A stretch of 43,536 bases of DNA from Aliivibrio_A kagoshimensis (GTDB lineage: Bacteria; Pseudomonadota; Gammaproteobacteria; Enterobacterales; Vibrionaceae): positions 1 to 43,536 of the forward strand of contig NZ_JAKJSQ010000033.1 of NCBI RefSeq assembly GCF_050337105.1. The letters run 5' to 3'. The notes under the pieces are model-generated. The model was not told the origin of the DNA. It did not search any database and was given only the letters and a program-made list of their open reading frames with translations. Made by a program: the position numbers and the translations under genes. Of this stretch, positions 19,520-27,794 are shown piece by piece (within the stretch, counting starts at the first letter, position 1; every line of letters begins with the position of its first letter).

Positions 19520-19604
19520 TGGTTACCGTCACGTTAGGGGTTTACGTGCGGTATAGTAGCATGTTTTTAAGGCACATCATGTTGGTTGGGGTATAAAAAA
19601 AATA

Positions 19605-19641
19605 AAAATAAAAAAAAGCAGTAAGACAATGACTTACTGCT
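19605..19641 (-). terminator. Intrinsic terminator after nnrS
   Basis: On the minus strand a 9-bp stem AGCAGTAAG/CTTACTGCT with a 7-base loop (19617-19641) is followed by a long T-rich stretch. It lies 23 bases past the nnrS stop and also separates nnrS from the hybrid-kinase gene. Confidence 0.85.
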
Positions 19642-19663
19642 GGTGCCAGATCACTATAGGCGG

Positions 19664-20848
19664 TTAACCAGGGTTACCATCTATACGGGGTTTACATAAC
19701 ATCGGAGCAAAATAGAACAAGAATAGACCGAAGCTAACAGTCCAACACAGGGCAGTAATACTAATGAGAATCGTCATATGCTCAGGGAAAAACGCCACAC
19801 CGAAACTTCTTATCAAGGCACCACAAAAAAGGATCAAGAAGGCAGGCCACATTCTTGGTCCTTTATAAATCTCATGTCCAGTATGACCCATGGTGACACG
19901 AGTGATCATGGCTAAGATCAAACCTGCGATACTGCCAATAGCAAACAAGTGAAGTATTGAATGGTCGAGAAACGGGTCATTGCTGATTCCTGTGACAATT
20001 AGGCCAATTGGAATACAGAGATAAGCAGCGTGCAGAGACCAAACAAGAGGTTCACTTAAGGTTAACTGCGGCTTCCATCTTGCCATTCTCACCAATTGAG
20101 CAATACCTGCAACAATCATTAATGGAGCGGCAAGTTGTGCTGAAGCAATTGGGAAGAAGCTTAAAATAAACAGCAACAGAAGAGGAAGATTCGCGAACAC
20201 ATCTAACCAAATTAATGTAGGTGCTTTCTCGAAATTAAACTTGCGGGCAGTAAAGAACGGGATAACACGAGCCCCCATTACTGATAACAACAGAACAAAC
20301 CACCAGATCATCGCTTGCCATACTGCAGAAGATGGAAAAGGAGGCATGCCTTTGATGGTGGCGTAACTAGCAAAGTTGGCAACAATTGCAAGAATAAAGA
20401 AACCAACAAAAATGATGTTTTTCCATTTTTTGCTTTTAATAACGCGGTATCCAACCGCATAAGCTGACGCAGCGAGAAAGAGAGACTCTACGATAGAGAC
20501 AAGCCAGACAGGCGTAGTGGTCCAAAATAGCACTCTTGGTAATAGCCAAAGCAAAACGAGTAATCCAAGCCAACGGTTATTGGTTCCCTTTATCCCGGTC
20601 CAATTTTGAACCGCCGTTAATAAAAAACCAACCACAATCGCCATCGCAAATCCGAAAAACATCTCATGGACATGCCACCATAAAGCGGGAACAGAAAGGC
20701 TGCTCGGTTGACCATGGCCAAATGCATAGACCCAAATCACCACAGCGATGATTGAATAGAGAGAACCTAGAAGGAAAAATGGGCGAAAAGCCAATCTAAG
20801 TAGGGGGGGGATTTTGTCTTCAGTTTTGCGGTCGGTAATGTTGATCAT
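19664..20848 (-). CDS. nnrS: NnrS family haem-copper membrane protein
   Basis: This 394-residue polytopic membrane protein matches NnrS, a haem- and copper-containing protein that protects cells against nitric oxide stress. Diagnostic segments are LLRLAFRPFFLLGSLYS near the start, WWHVHEMFFGFAMAIVVGFL, and the histidine-bearing HLFAIGSIAG and MGHTGHEIY. About twelve hydrophobic helices are predicted. The gene is divergent from norR and has a sigma-54 promoter whose predicted start site is about 20 bases upstream of the ATG; a GGAGT ribosome site fits. Odd feature: a run of eight C on the coding strand (20803-20810) lies about 40 bases inside the gene and could be prone to slippage. Confidence 0.92.
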   Translation of the reverse strand: MINITDRKTEDKIPPLLRLAFRPFFLLGSLYSIIAVVIWVYAFGHGQPSSLSVPALWWHVHEMFFGFAMAIVVGFLLTAVQNWTGIKGTNNRWLGLLVLLWLLPRVLFWTTTPVWLVSIVESLFLAASAYAVGYRVIKSKKWKNIIFVGFFILAIVANFASYATIKGMPPFPSSAVWQAMIWWFVLLLSVMGARVIPFFTARKFNFEKAPTLIWLDVFANLPLLLLFILSFFPIASAQLAAPLMIVAGIAQLVRMARWKPQLTLSEPLVWSLHAAYLCIPIGLIVTGISNDPFLDHSILHLFAIGSIAGLILAMITRVTMGHTGHEIYKGPRMWPAFLILFCGALIRSFGVAFFPEHMTILISITALCWTVSFGLFLFYFAPMLCKPRIDGNPG

Positions 20849-20881
20849 AAAAATAGTACTCCTTGAATATGAATAGAATAT

Positions 20882-20898
20882 AGCAAAAAATGCGCCAG
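20882..20898 (-). promoter_or_regulatory. Sigma-54 promoter of nnrS
   Basis: Read on the minus strand the site is CTGGCGCATTTTTTGCT, which has TGGC and TTGC with 7 bases between and GG-N10-GC spacing, matching the sigma-54 consensus. The predicted start site is near 20871, giving a leader of a little over 20 bases before the nnrS ATG. Confidence 0.85.
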
Positions 20899-20958
20899 TT
20901 TGTAACCGTTTGATTTTTGGTATAAATGTTTATGGAATGATTGTAAAGAAAGGCGTTT

Positions 20959-20975
20959 GATGTACTATTTACATC
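20959..20975. promoter_or_regulatory. Palindromic operator in the norR-nnrS gap (NorR-type)
   Basis: GATGTA and TACATC form a perfect inverted repeat around 5 bases and contain GT-N7-AC, the known core of NorR enhancer sites. It lies about 65 bases upstream of the nnrS -24 element and about 40 bases before the norR start. A second, overlapping GT-N7-AC begins at 20955. The flanking pattern GATGT-N7-ACATC recurs upstream of hcp at 22631-22647. Confidence 0.7.
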
Positions 20976-21015
20976 GAGTATACTGTGTGTATCAACTAAT
21001 GTTCTAGGAGTTAAG

Positions 21016-22551
21016 GTGCAACCATCCATTAATCAAGTACTGTTGCAAATCGCTTTAGATTTGAGTTCAAGCCTCCCTTCGGGCCATCACTACCAACGGT
21101 TAATCGCCGCACTCAATCGTGTTCTACCCTGTGAAGCAAGTGCTTTATTTATAATGGATGAAATGGGCTTCTTACAGCCTGTTGCCGTGAGTGGTTTATC
21201 TGAAGAAGTATTAGGTAAAAAGTTCTATCCAGATAATCACCCGAGGTTAAAAGCGATTTTAGGCTGTACCACGCCGCTTAGGTTTCCAGCATCGTCGGAA
21301 TTACCTGACCCATTCGATGGGTTTTTAAAAGATGACCCCAATAGCTCTATTGATGTGCATGATTGTATGGGATGCAGTCTCTATGTAGAGGATAGTTTAG
21401 TCGGTGTATTAACTTTAGACGCCATGACGGTAGGGGCCTTTGATCAAATTGATGATATCACGGTAGAAACATTCGCGGCACTGGCAGCGGCGACGATAAG
21501 AAATATTACCATGGTGGAAGCACTCAAACGTTCGAACAAAAAACATCAAAATATCAATAAATTACTAATTGAAGAAGCGAGAACAAAAGGTGGACAGCTG
21601 GTTGGGATTAGCCCAGAGATTCAGCGCCTTCGAGATAATATTAAGATGGTGGCTCACTCAAATTATGCTGTATTGATCAGTGGTGAAACCGGTACTGGTA
21701 AAGAACTGGTGGCGCACGAACTGCATGCACAGTCACAACGAAGCGATAAGCCAATGGTGTACGTAAACTGTGCCGCATTACCAGAATCGATCGCTGAGAG
21801 TGAGCTGTTTGGTCATGTAAAAGGAGCATTTACTGGCGCGAATAGCCACCGAGCCGGAAAATTTGAACTTGCAGACAGTGGCACCATCTTCTTGGATGAA
21901 ATTGGTGAATTACCGCTGTTGTTACAAGCGAAACTACTGCGTGTGATTCAACAAGGAGAAGTGCAACGTGTTGGTGCTGATAAGAATCTATTTATCGACG
22001 TTCGTATTATTGCCGCCACTAACCGAGATTTAGAGCTTGAAGTGGGTGAAGGGCGCTTTAGAAGTGATCTATTTCACCGCCTGAATGTGTTTCCTATCCA
22101 TGTTCCTCCACTGCGGGAACGAGAGGGTGATATTGCTGTATTAACCGGGCATATTCTCGACAAAGTGAAACTTCAATTTAATATTACTAAACTCCATGTG
22201 CATCCTCGAGCATTGCAATACTTAGAAGATCAGCGGTGGGTGGGTAATGTTCGAGAGTTAGAGCATACCTTAATGCGAGCGGCGTTAAGAACGATTCAAG
22301 AGCAACAAGCGGTGATCACTGACCAACACTTAGGCGTCAATAGCCTTCAAACAAGAGGGAGTCACAGCAGTTCCAACTCACTTCCAGAGCATCCAATTGT
22401 AATGAGAGAGGCGGTGGAGCAGTATCAAAAGCAGCTTATTGAACATGGCCTTAAGAAATCAGACGGTGTGTGGGCAAAAGCCGCCGATTTTTTAAAGATG
22501 GATCGTGGAAATCTGTATAAGATGGGCAAAAAGCTAGGGGTTAAAGTTTGA
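21016..22551 (+). CDS. norR: Nitric oxide-responsive sigma-54 activator NorR
   Basis: This 511-residue protein has an N-terminal GAF domain (about 1-170) that in NorR holds a mononuclear iron sensing NO, an AAA+ domain with Walker A GETGTGKE (223-230), GAFTGA (270-275) and Walker B FLDEIGELP, and a C-terminal Fis-like helix (about 475-511). The GAF segments DPFDG (about 98-102) and HDCMGC (115-120) correspond to conserved regions near the iron site. The start is GTG at 21016, five bases after TAGGAG. It is divergent from nnrS and upstream of hcp-hcr. Sigma-54 promoters on both targets support the assignment. Confidence 0.92.
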   Translation: MQPSINQVLLQIALDLSSSLPSGHHYQRLIAALNRVLPCEASALFIMDEMGFLQPVAVSGLSEEVLGKKFYPDNHPRLKAILGCTTPLRFPASSELPDPFDGFLKDDPNSSIDVHDCMGCSLYVEDSLVGVLTLDAMTVGAFDQIDDITVETFAALAAATIRNITMVEALKRSNKKHQNINKLLIEEARTKGGQLVGISPEIQRLRDNIKMVAHSNYAVLISGETGTGKELVAHELHAQSQRSDKPMVYVNCAALPESIAESELFGHVKGAFTGANSHRAGKFELADSGTIFLDEIGELPLLLQAKLLRVIQQGEVQRVGADKNLFIDVRIIAATNRDLELEVGEGRFRSDLFHRLNVFPIHVPPLREREGDIAVLTGHILDKVKLQFNITKLHVHPRALQYLEDQRWVGNVRELEHTLMRAALRTIQEQQAVITDQHLGVNSLQTRGSHSSSNSLPEHPIVMREAVEQYQKQLIEHGLKKSDGVWAKAADFLKMDRGNLYKMGKKLGVKV

Positions 22552-22611
22552 TCTAAATCAACTTTATGTGTTAATAAAATGTTTTAATTCAATGAGTTAT
22601 GCGATATGCGT

Positions 22612-22647
22612 TGTAATAAAGACANCGTGAGATGTCTTTATTACATC
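22612..22647. promoter_or_regulatory. Long inverted repeat upstream of hcp with two NorR-type cores
   Basis: Perfect 13-base arms TGTAATAAAGACA (22612-22624) and TGTCTTTATTACA (22633-22645) flank an 8-base spacer containing the unresolved base N at 22625. Each arm contains GT-N7-AC, and their centres are 21 bases apart, two DNA turns. The right arm is itself part of GATGT-N7-ACATC (22631-22647), the same pattern as at 20959-20975. The repeat lies about 55-90 bases upstream of the hcp -24 element, a usual enhancer distance. A terminator of norR is less likely, since no T-run follows. Confidence 0.7.
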
Positions 22648-22699
22648 GGTCTTGTGTGGGTTATTTAAATTAAAGTGATATAATACAATGAGTTACAGT

Positions 22700-22716
22700 T
22701 TGGCATGGTTTGTGCT
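22700..22716 (+). promoter_or_regulatory. Sigma-54 promoter of hcp
   Basis: TTGGCATGGTTTGTGCT has the GG-N10-GC spacing of -24/-12 promoters, with GTGC in place of TTGC as the only core mismatch. Transcription would start near 22727, about 60 bases ahead of the hcp ATG. Confidence 0.75.
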
Positions 22717-22788
22717 TTTAATGGTTATCGTCAGATTAGATGATCATTTTAAGAGGGTCTCTCAGACCACATAATAACTGGAGTCAAT

Positions 22789-24450
22789 ATGTTCTGTATT
22801 CAATGTGAGCAAACCATTCAAACCCCTGTATCTAAAGGGTGTTCTTATACACAAGGTATGTGCGGTAAAACCTCAGAGGTCTCTGACCTGCAAGATGTAC
22901 TGGTTTACAATTTGCAAGGAGTCTCTTTTTGGGCTGAGTTAGCGCATAAATTGAATGTTGCTGATAACGAAATTGATCAGTGGGCGCCAAAAGCCTTCTT
23001 CTCAACATTGACTAACGTAAACTTCGTTCCTGAAAAAATTGTCGCTTTTGCACAACTCGCTGAAGAGTATAAAAATCGTCTTAGAGATAAAGTGGTCACA
23101 GCGGCATTAGTTTCAGACTTCGCGCTGCCACCGCTATCAGAAGCAGCAAAATTTGAACTACCAGCAACGGCTGAAGAGATCGTAGCAATTGCACCGCAAG
23201 CTGCAGTTAACCGCGGTTACGAAACCATTAGTGAAGATGTGATTGGATTACGCTTATTATGCCTATATGGATTGAAAGGCGCAGCAGCTTATATGGAACA
23301 CGCCAGTGTATTAGGCCAAACCAACGTTGAGATATACGCTGAATACCATCAAATCATGAGTCTATTAGGAACGGATCCTACCGATCTTAACCTACTGCTT
23401 GAAACGTCAATGCAGATTGGCATGATGAACTACCGTGTTATGGAGATGCTTGACCACGGTGAAACCGATACCTACGGTCATCCAACACCAACAGCCGTTA
23501 ATGTTAAAACGGTATCTGGTAAGTGTATATTGGTCTCTGGGCATGATCTTCATGATTTAGAAAAGATTCTGCAGCAGACAGAAGGTAAAGGCATCAATGT
23601 TTACACCAATGGTGAGATGCTTCCAGCACATGGCTATCCAGAGCTAAACAAGTATCCACACTTAGTTGGTAATTACGGCAGCGCTTGGCAGAATCAGCAG
23701 AAAGAGTTTGCTAACTTCCCTGGCGCGATCGTGATGACATCAAATTGTCTGATCAATCCAAACGTTGGCCAATACGCGGATCGTATCTTTACTCGCAGTA
23801 TTGTTGGTTGGCCTGGAGTGGTTCACATAGAGGGCGATGATTTCAGCGAAGTGATTGACTGTGCATTAGCACATGAAGGCTTTAAGCATAATGAAATTGA
23901 GCAGATGATCACTGTTGGATTTGGTCGTAATGCATTGATGGAAGCAGCGCCTGCTGTTATCGAAAATGTTAAGTCCGGTGACATCAAGCACTTCTTCTTA
24001 GTCGGCGGTTGTGACGGCGACAAATCTGAGCGTAGTTACTACACAGACTTCACCGCACAAGTTCCAGACGACACGGTTATTTTAACGTTGGCATGTGGCA
24101 AGTTCCGTTTCAACAAAAATGAGTTCGGTGATATCAATGGCATTCCACGTCTTCTCGATGTGGGTCAGTGTAATGACTCATATTCAGCGATCCAATTAGC
24201 ACTCGCTCTGTCAAAAGAGTTTGATTGTGGTGTTAACGAGTTACCTTTGACACTGGTACTCTCTTGGTTTGAACAAAAAGCGATTGTGGTTCTGCTTACA
24301 TTGTTTGCACTGGGCATTAAAGGCATTTACACCGGCCCAACAGCTCCCGCATTTTTAACCGATAATTTACTGGCGATTATGCAAGAGAAATTCGATATGA
24401 AATCGATCTCTACGCCTGAAGAAGATCTTAAGATCATCTTAGGTAAATAA
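22789..24450 (+). CDS. hcp: Hydroxylamine reductase / hybrid cluster protein
   Basis: This 553-residue cytoplasmic iron-sulfur protein is Hcp, which reduces nitric oxide under anaerobic conditions and hydroxylamine in vitro. The N-terminal cysteines C3-x2-C6-x11-C18-x6-C25 are the spacing of the class found in facultative anaerobes. The hybrid 4Fe-2O-2S cluster region is visible further on, with VSGHDLHDLE, TNGEMLPAHGYP, TSNCLINP, the FFLVGGCDGDKSER segment and LACGKFRFNK. Length and motifs are normal. It carries its own sigma-54 promoter and operator pair, and hcr follows after 66 bases that contain a terminator. Confidence 0.96.
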   Translation: MFCIQCEQTIQTPVSKGCSYTQGMCGKTSEVSDLQDVLVYNLQGVSFWAELAHKLNVADNEIDQWAPKAFFSTLTNVNFVPEKIVAFAQLAEEYKNRLRDKVVTAALVSDFALPPLSEAAKFELPATAEEIVAIAPQAAVNRGYETISEDVIGLRLLCLYGLKGAAAYMEHASVLGQTNVEIYAEYHQIMSLLGTDPTDLNLLLETSMQIGMMNYRVMEMLDHGETDTYGHPTPTAVNVKTVSGKCILVSGHDLHDLEKILQQTEGKGINVYTNGEMLPAHGYPELNKYPHLVGNYGSAWQNQQKEFANFPGAIVMTSNCLINPNVGQYADRIFTRSIVGWPGVVHIEGDDFSEVIDCALAHEGFKHNEIEQMITVGFGRNALMEAAPAVIENVKSGDIKHFFLVGGCDGDKSERSYYTDFTAQVPDDTVILTLACGKFRFNKNEFGDINGIPRLLDVGQCNDSYSAIQLALALSKEFDCGVNELPLTLVLSWFEQKAIVVLLTLFALGIKGIYTGPTAPAFLTDNLLAIMQEKFDMKSISTPEEDLKIILGK

Positions 24451-24459
24451 TCAATATCA

Positions 24460-24488
24460 AGCCCAGTGGTGTATCGCTGGGCTTTTTT
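24460..24488 (+). terminator. Intrinsic terminator between hcp and hcr
   Basis: A 7-bp stem AGCCCAG/CTGGGCT with a 10-base loop is followed by six T. It lies 10 bases past the hcp stop and 29 bases ahead of the hcr start, so hcr is reached by read-through or has a separate promoter not seen here. Confidence 0.85.
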
Positions 24489-24516
24489 AATTATCTGAAA
24501 TGCATAAAGGCAAACA

Positions 24517-25569
24517 ATGACAGCGATTAAAACGTGGGATCCATCGACGGAAACGTTAGTGTGTGTTGCAAGATGGAATGAGACTGTTGATACCGTTACT
24601 TTTAGATTTGAAGTGAACGTAGCGAAAAAGAGTACACGCAAATTCGAATTTAAACCGGGGCAATTTTTGACTATTGGTGTTGAAATTGAAGGTAAGCTTG
24701 AATACCGAGCTTATTCTCTTAGCTCTATACCTAATACACATTACGCAGAGCTTACAATAAAACGTGTTGATGGCGGAAAAGTATCAAACTATCTTATCGA
24801 TCAGCTTACAGTTGGTGACGCGGTAACTTCATTGGGGCCAGAGGGTTCATTTAATAGTACTGACTGCCAATACCGGGATAAAGTCACTTTAATCAGTGCG
24901 GGGTGTGGTATTACCCCTGTCATGTCGATGGCAAAACAGTGGTTAGAAAACAAAGCAGATGTTGATATTAACTTTGTGCATATTGCACGCAATAAAACAT
25001 CCATCATCTTCGCAGAACAACTTAAAAGCTTCTCTAAAGACAACAGAAATTTTCAAGCTAGTTTATTATTAAAAAACGCGGAAGGTACAGAGTATAGAGA
25101 AGGCAAGATAAATAAAGAGACACTACAAGAGTTGTGCCCTGATTTACAACAATCAACGGTGTTCTTATGTGGGCCTGTTCAGTTTATGAAAGATGTAAAA
25201 GGGTATATTCAGAGTAGTGACTTCGATATGAATCATTTTTTTGAAGAGAGTTTTAGCCCTGCAGAACCAGTTAATGACGTTAAGGGAAAAGAGCATACAG
25301 ATGAATCCGTCAACATTTCAGTACCAGATTTTGGATTCGAAATGAAGGCAGGTAAAGGGACACTGCTCATTGACGCATTAGAAAAAGGGGGGATACCCGT
25401 TATTGCTGCTTGTCGCAGCGGTGTTTGTGGTTCCTGTAAATGTAAAGTGGCGGTAGGAACGGTTCAGTCAAGCAGTCAAGAGACACTAACAGCAGATGAA
25501 ATTGAACAAGGATTTGTATTGGCTTGCTCATCGACCGTTACTGCCAGTGTTGAAGTATCCCTTTCATAA
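24517..25569 (+). CDS. hcr: NADH oxidoreductase Hcr (electron donor of Hcp)
   Basis: This 350-residue flavoprotein has a ferredoxin-reductase fold with the FAD motif RAYSLSS, the nicotinamide-binding stretch ISAGCGITPVMSM and CGPVQFMK, and a C-terminal plant-type [2Fe-2S] ferredoxin domain with cysteines in ACRSGVCGSCKC (C-x4-C-x2-C) and a fourth in VLACSS. This order is that of Hcr, which passes electrons from NADH to Hcp and helps protect it from NO damage. It follows hcp, as in other gamma-proteobacteria. The full set of cofactor residues is present. Confidence 0.93.
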   Translation: MTAIKTWDPSTETLVCVARWNETVDTVTFRFEVNVAKKSTRKFEFKPGQFLTIGVEIEGKLEYRAYSLSSIPNTHYAELTIKRVDGGKVSNYLIDQLTVGDAVTSLGPEGSFNSTDCQYRDKVTLISAGCGITPVMSMAKQWLENKADVDINFVHIARNKTSIIFAEQLKSFSKDNRNFQASLLLKNAEGTEYREGKINKETLQELCPDLQQSTVFLCGPVQFMKDVKGYIQSSDFDMNHFFEESFSPAEPVNDVKGKEHTDESVNISVPDFGFEMKAGKGTLLIDALEKGGIPVIAACRSGVCGSCKCKVAVGTVQSSSQETLTADEIEQGFVLACSSTVTASVEVSLS

Positions 25570-25594
25570 ACCTCTACTCGATAGATGTAAACAC

Positions 25595-25630
25595 TGCAAA
25601 CCAATGTCACTTTGTGAGTTTTGGTTTGCA
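25595..25630. other. Inverted repeat downstream of hcr
   Basis: Ten-base arms TGCAAACCAA and TTGGTTTGCA enclose a smaller hairpin TCAC-TTT-GTGA (25607-25617). The whole can fold as one 36-base interrupted stem 25 bases past the hcr stop. It lacks a T-run, so it is at best an atypical terminator or an RNA 3' end stabiliser. Confidence 0.5.
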
Positions 25631-25740
25631 ATTCTCTGCCACGTGATTGAAAAACAGTCAAATTGAAGACATTTCACTGGGAAATTATTCACTATTCCTT
25701 ATAATGTTGCTACTCATTATAATCATTTATAGGTATGGTC

Positions 25741-26022
25741 GTGGGATTTCTTTCAAAGCTGTTTGGACGTTCGTCTAAACCATCACAACAAACGACAGTT
25801 GAACCCACCGAATATAAAGGGTATTTGATCTATCCGCAGGCAACTGAGGAAGGGGGGCAATATCGCATTTCAGGTTCGATAACAAAAACGATCAATCAAG
25901 AGCTGAAAACACATCGATTTATTCGTTCCGATGTCGTCTCCTCAGAAGGAGATGCCAATAAGATCATGTTATCAAAATCTCAAATGTTCATTGATCAAAC
26001 AGGGGACAAAATGTTTGAGTGA
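25741..26022 (+). CDS. HlyU-family small protein
   Basis: This small basic-to-acidic protein (93 residues from the GTG at 25741, or 95 from an ATG at 25735) resembles the PF10115-type family annotated as HlyU, with the typical pattern YKGYLIYPQATEEGGQYRIS and HRFIRSD. The shorter start is preferred because AGGT at 25731-25734 sits six bases ahead of the GTG but touches the ATG, and homologues I recall begin MGFxSxLFG. The family name comes from a haemolysin activator, but no DNA-binding fold is evident to me, so the function should be treated as unknown. It stands alone between hcr and pntA. Confidence 0.65.
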   Translation: MGFLSKLFGRSSKPSQQTTVEPTEYKGYLIYPQATEEGGQYRISGSITKTINQELKTHRFIRSDVVSSEGDANKIMLSKSQMFIDQTGDKMFE

Positions 26023-26229
26023 TCACTTAATTACCTAATCGATTGTTAAAACAGTGATTTAACATTTGTTACTTAATTTGTGATGTAAAATTACTTCCTT
26101 TTTATCTTTTTTGAACGAATATCATACAATTCGTCGTTTATTTTGGTACTTTTATTACAAAACGCTTGAAGTATCGCTGTTCGTTAGATAAAAAGTACCT
26201 ATCACTTTGTTATTAGCCAAGGAATTACT

Positions 26230-27783
26230 ATGCAGATTGGTGTACCAAAAGAGAGTCTCGCGGGGGAAACCCGTGTTGCTGCTACTCCAAAAACCGTTGA
26301 GCAGTTACTTAAACTCGGATTTACAGTCTCGATAGAAACAGGCGCAGGCATTCTAGCCAGCTTTGATGATGCTGCATTTGAAAAAGCAGGGGCAAGCGTC
26401 GTTTCAGCTGAAGACGTTTGGCTGTCGAACATTATTTTAAAGGTTAATGCGCCTCAAATTAATCCAACCAACAATGTTGATGAATTTGATTTGATTCAAG
26501 AGGGAGCCAGTATCGTAAGTTTCATTTGGCCCGCGCAAAATGAAGCACTGCTTGAGAAATTGGCTACAAAGAAAATTAACGTTCTAGCCATGGACTCAGT
26601 TCCACGTATTTCACGAGCTCAAGCTCTAGATGCATTAAGTTCAATGGCGAACATAGCGGGTTACCGCGCTGTCGTTGAAGCTGCACATGAATTTGGTCGT
26701 TTCTTTACCGGGCAAATCACTGCTGCAGGTAAAGTGCCACCAGCCAAAGTATTGGTTGCTGGAGCAGGTGTTGCTGGTTTAGCCGCTATTGGTGCTGCCG
26801 GAAGTCTTGGTGCGATTGTTCGTGCTTTTGATGTTCGTCCAGAAGTAAAAGAACAAGTACAAAGCATGGGTGCTGATTTCCTTGAAGTGGATTTCAAAGA
26901 GGATACCAGCGCTGGTGATGGTTACGCCAAAGAGATGTCTGATGATTTCAACAAGAAAGCAGAAGAGCTCTATGCAGAACAAGCCAAAGACGTTGATATT
27001 ATTATCACAACCGCGTTGATCCCTGGCCGCCCAGCTCCAAAATTAATCACCAAAGAGATGGTTGATTCAATGAAGTCGGGAAGTGTCATTGTCGATCTGG
27101 CTGCTGCCAATGGCGGTAACTGTGCTTATACCGTGGCAGACAAAGTTATCACAACAGATAACGGTGTGAAGATCATCGGTTATACCGACATGGTCGGTCG
27201 TCTACCCACTCAGTCTTCACAACTGTATGGAACAAACTTAGTTAACTTGTTGAAGCTGCTTTGCAAAGAGAAAGACGGCAATATCAACATCGATTTTGAC
27301 GATGTGGTATTACGTGGCGTTACTGTCGTGAAAGAGGGGGAAGTGACGTGGCCGGCTCCACCAATCCAAGTGTCAGCTCAACCACAAGTGAAAGCGGAAG
27401 CGATTAAAAAACCGGAACCTAAAGTCGAAGAGCCAACATCACCCGTTAAGAAGTTTGGTTTTATAGCAGCAGCAATCGCTGGGTTTGGTTGGGTAGCAAG
27501 TGTTGCTCCTGCCGAGTTCTTATCACATTTTACCGTATTTGTACTAGCGTGCGTCGTAGGGTATTACGTGGTATGGAATGTGAGCCACTCACTGCATACA
27601 CCATTGATGTCGGTAACTAATGCGATTTCTGGAATCATTGTTGTTGGTGCTCTGCTACAGGTAGGCCAAGGAAATGGTTTAGTCTCTTTCTTAGCATTCT
27701 TTGCTGTATTAATTGCAAGTATCAATATATTTGGTGGCTTTACCGTAACCAAACGTATGCTTGAAATGTTCCGTAAAAACTAA
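26230..27783 (+). CDS. pntA: NAD(P) transhydrogenase subunit alpha
   Basis: This 517-residue subunit of the proton-translocating transhydrogenase starts MQIGVPKESLAGETRVAATP, the alanine dehydrogenase/PntA N-terminal signature. The NAD-binding Rossmann motif is VLVAGAGVAGLAAIGAAGSL (about 177-196), followed by DVRPEVKEQ. A proline- and lysine-rich linker (about 375-410) leads to about four membrane helices (410-512). With PntB it couples proton flow to hydride transfer from NADH to NADP+. The gap to pntB is 11 bases, including an AAAGGAG ribosome site. Confidence 0.96.
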   Translation: MQIGVPKESLAGETRVAATPKTVEQLLKLGFTVSIETGAGILASFDDAAFEKAGASVVSAEDVWLSNIILKVNAPQINPTNNVDEFDLIQEGASIVSFIWPAQNEALLEKLATKKINVLAMDSVPRISRAQALDALSSMANIAGYRAVVEAAHEFGRFFTGQITAAGKVPPAKVLVAGAGVAGLAAIGAAGSLGAIVRAFDVRPEVKEQVQSMGADFLEVDFKEDTSAGDGYAKEMSDDFNKKAEELYAEQAKDVDIIITTALIPGRPAPKLITKEMVDSMKSGSVIVDLAAANGGNCAYTVADKVITTDNGVKIIGYTDMVGRLPTQSSQLYGTNLVNLLKLLCKEKDGNINIDFDDVVLRGVTVVKEGEVTWPAPPIQVSAQPQVKAEAIKKPEPKVEEPTSPVKKFGFIAAAIAGFGWVASVAPAEFLSHFTVFVLACVVGYYVVWNVSHSLHTPLMSVTNAISGIIVVGALLQVGQGNGLVSFLAFFAVLIASINIFGGFTVTKRMLEMFRKN

Positions 27784-27794
27784 AGGAGTAACAC

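Noticed and set aside
20959..20975. NsrR site in the norR-nnrS gap
   Set aside because: GATG and CATC are separated by 9 bases, whereas the NsrR pattern I know has 11. GT-N7-AC fits NorR better, although NsrR is not fully excluded.
26044..26064. TGTTAAA/TTTAACA inverted repeat between the HlyU-family gene and pntA
   Set aside because: It is AT-only apart from one G/C pair, with no T-run; it could easily occur by chance in this AT-rich gap.
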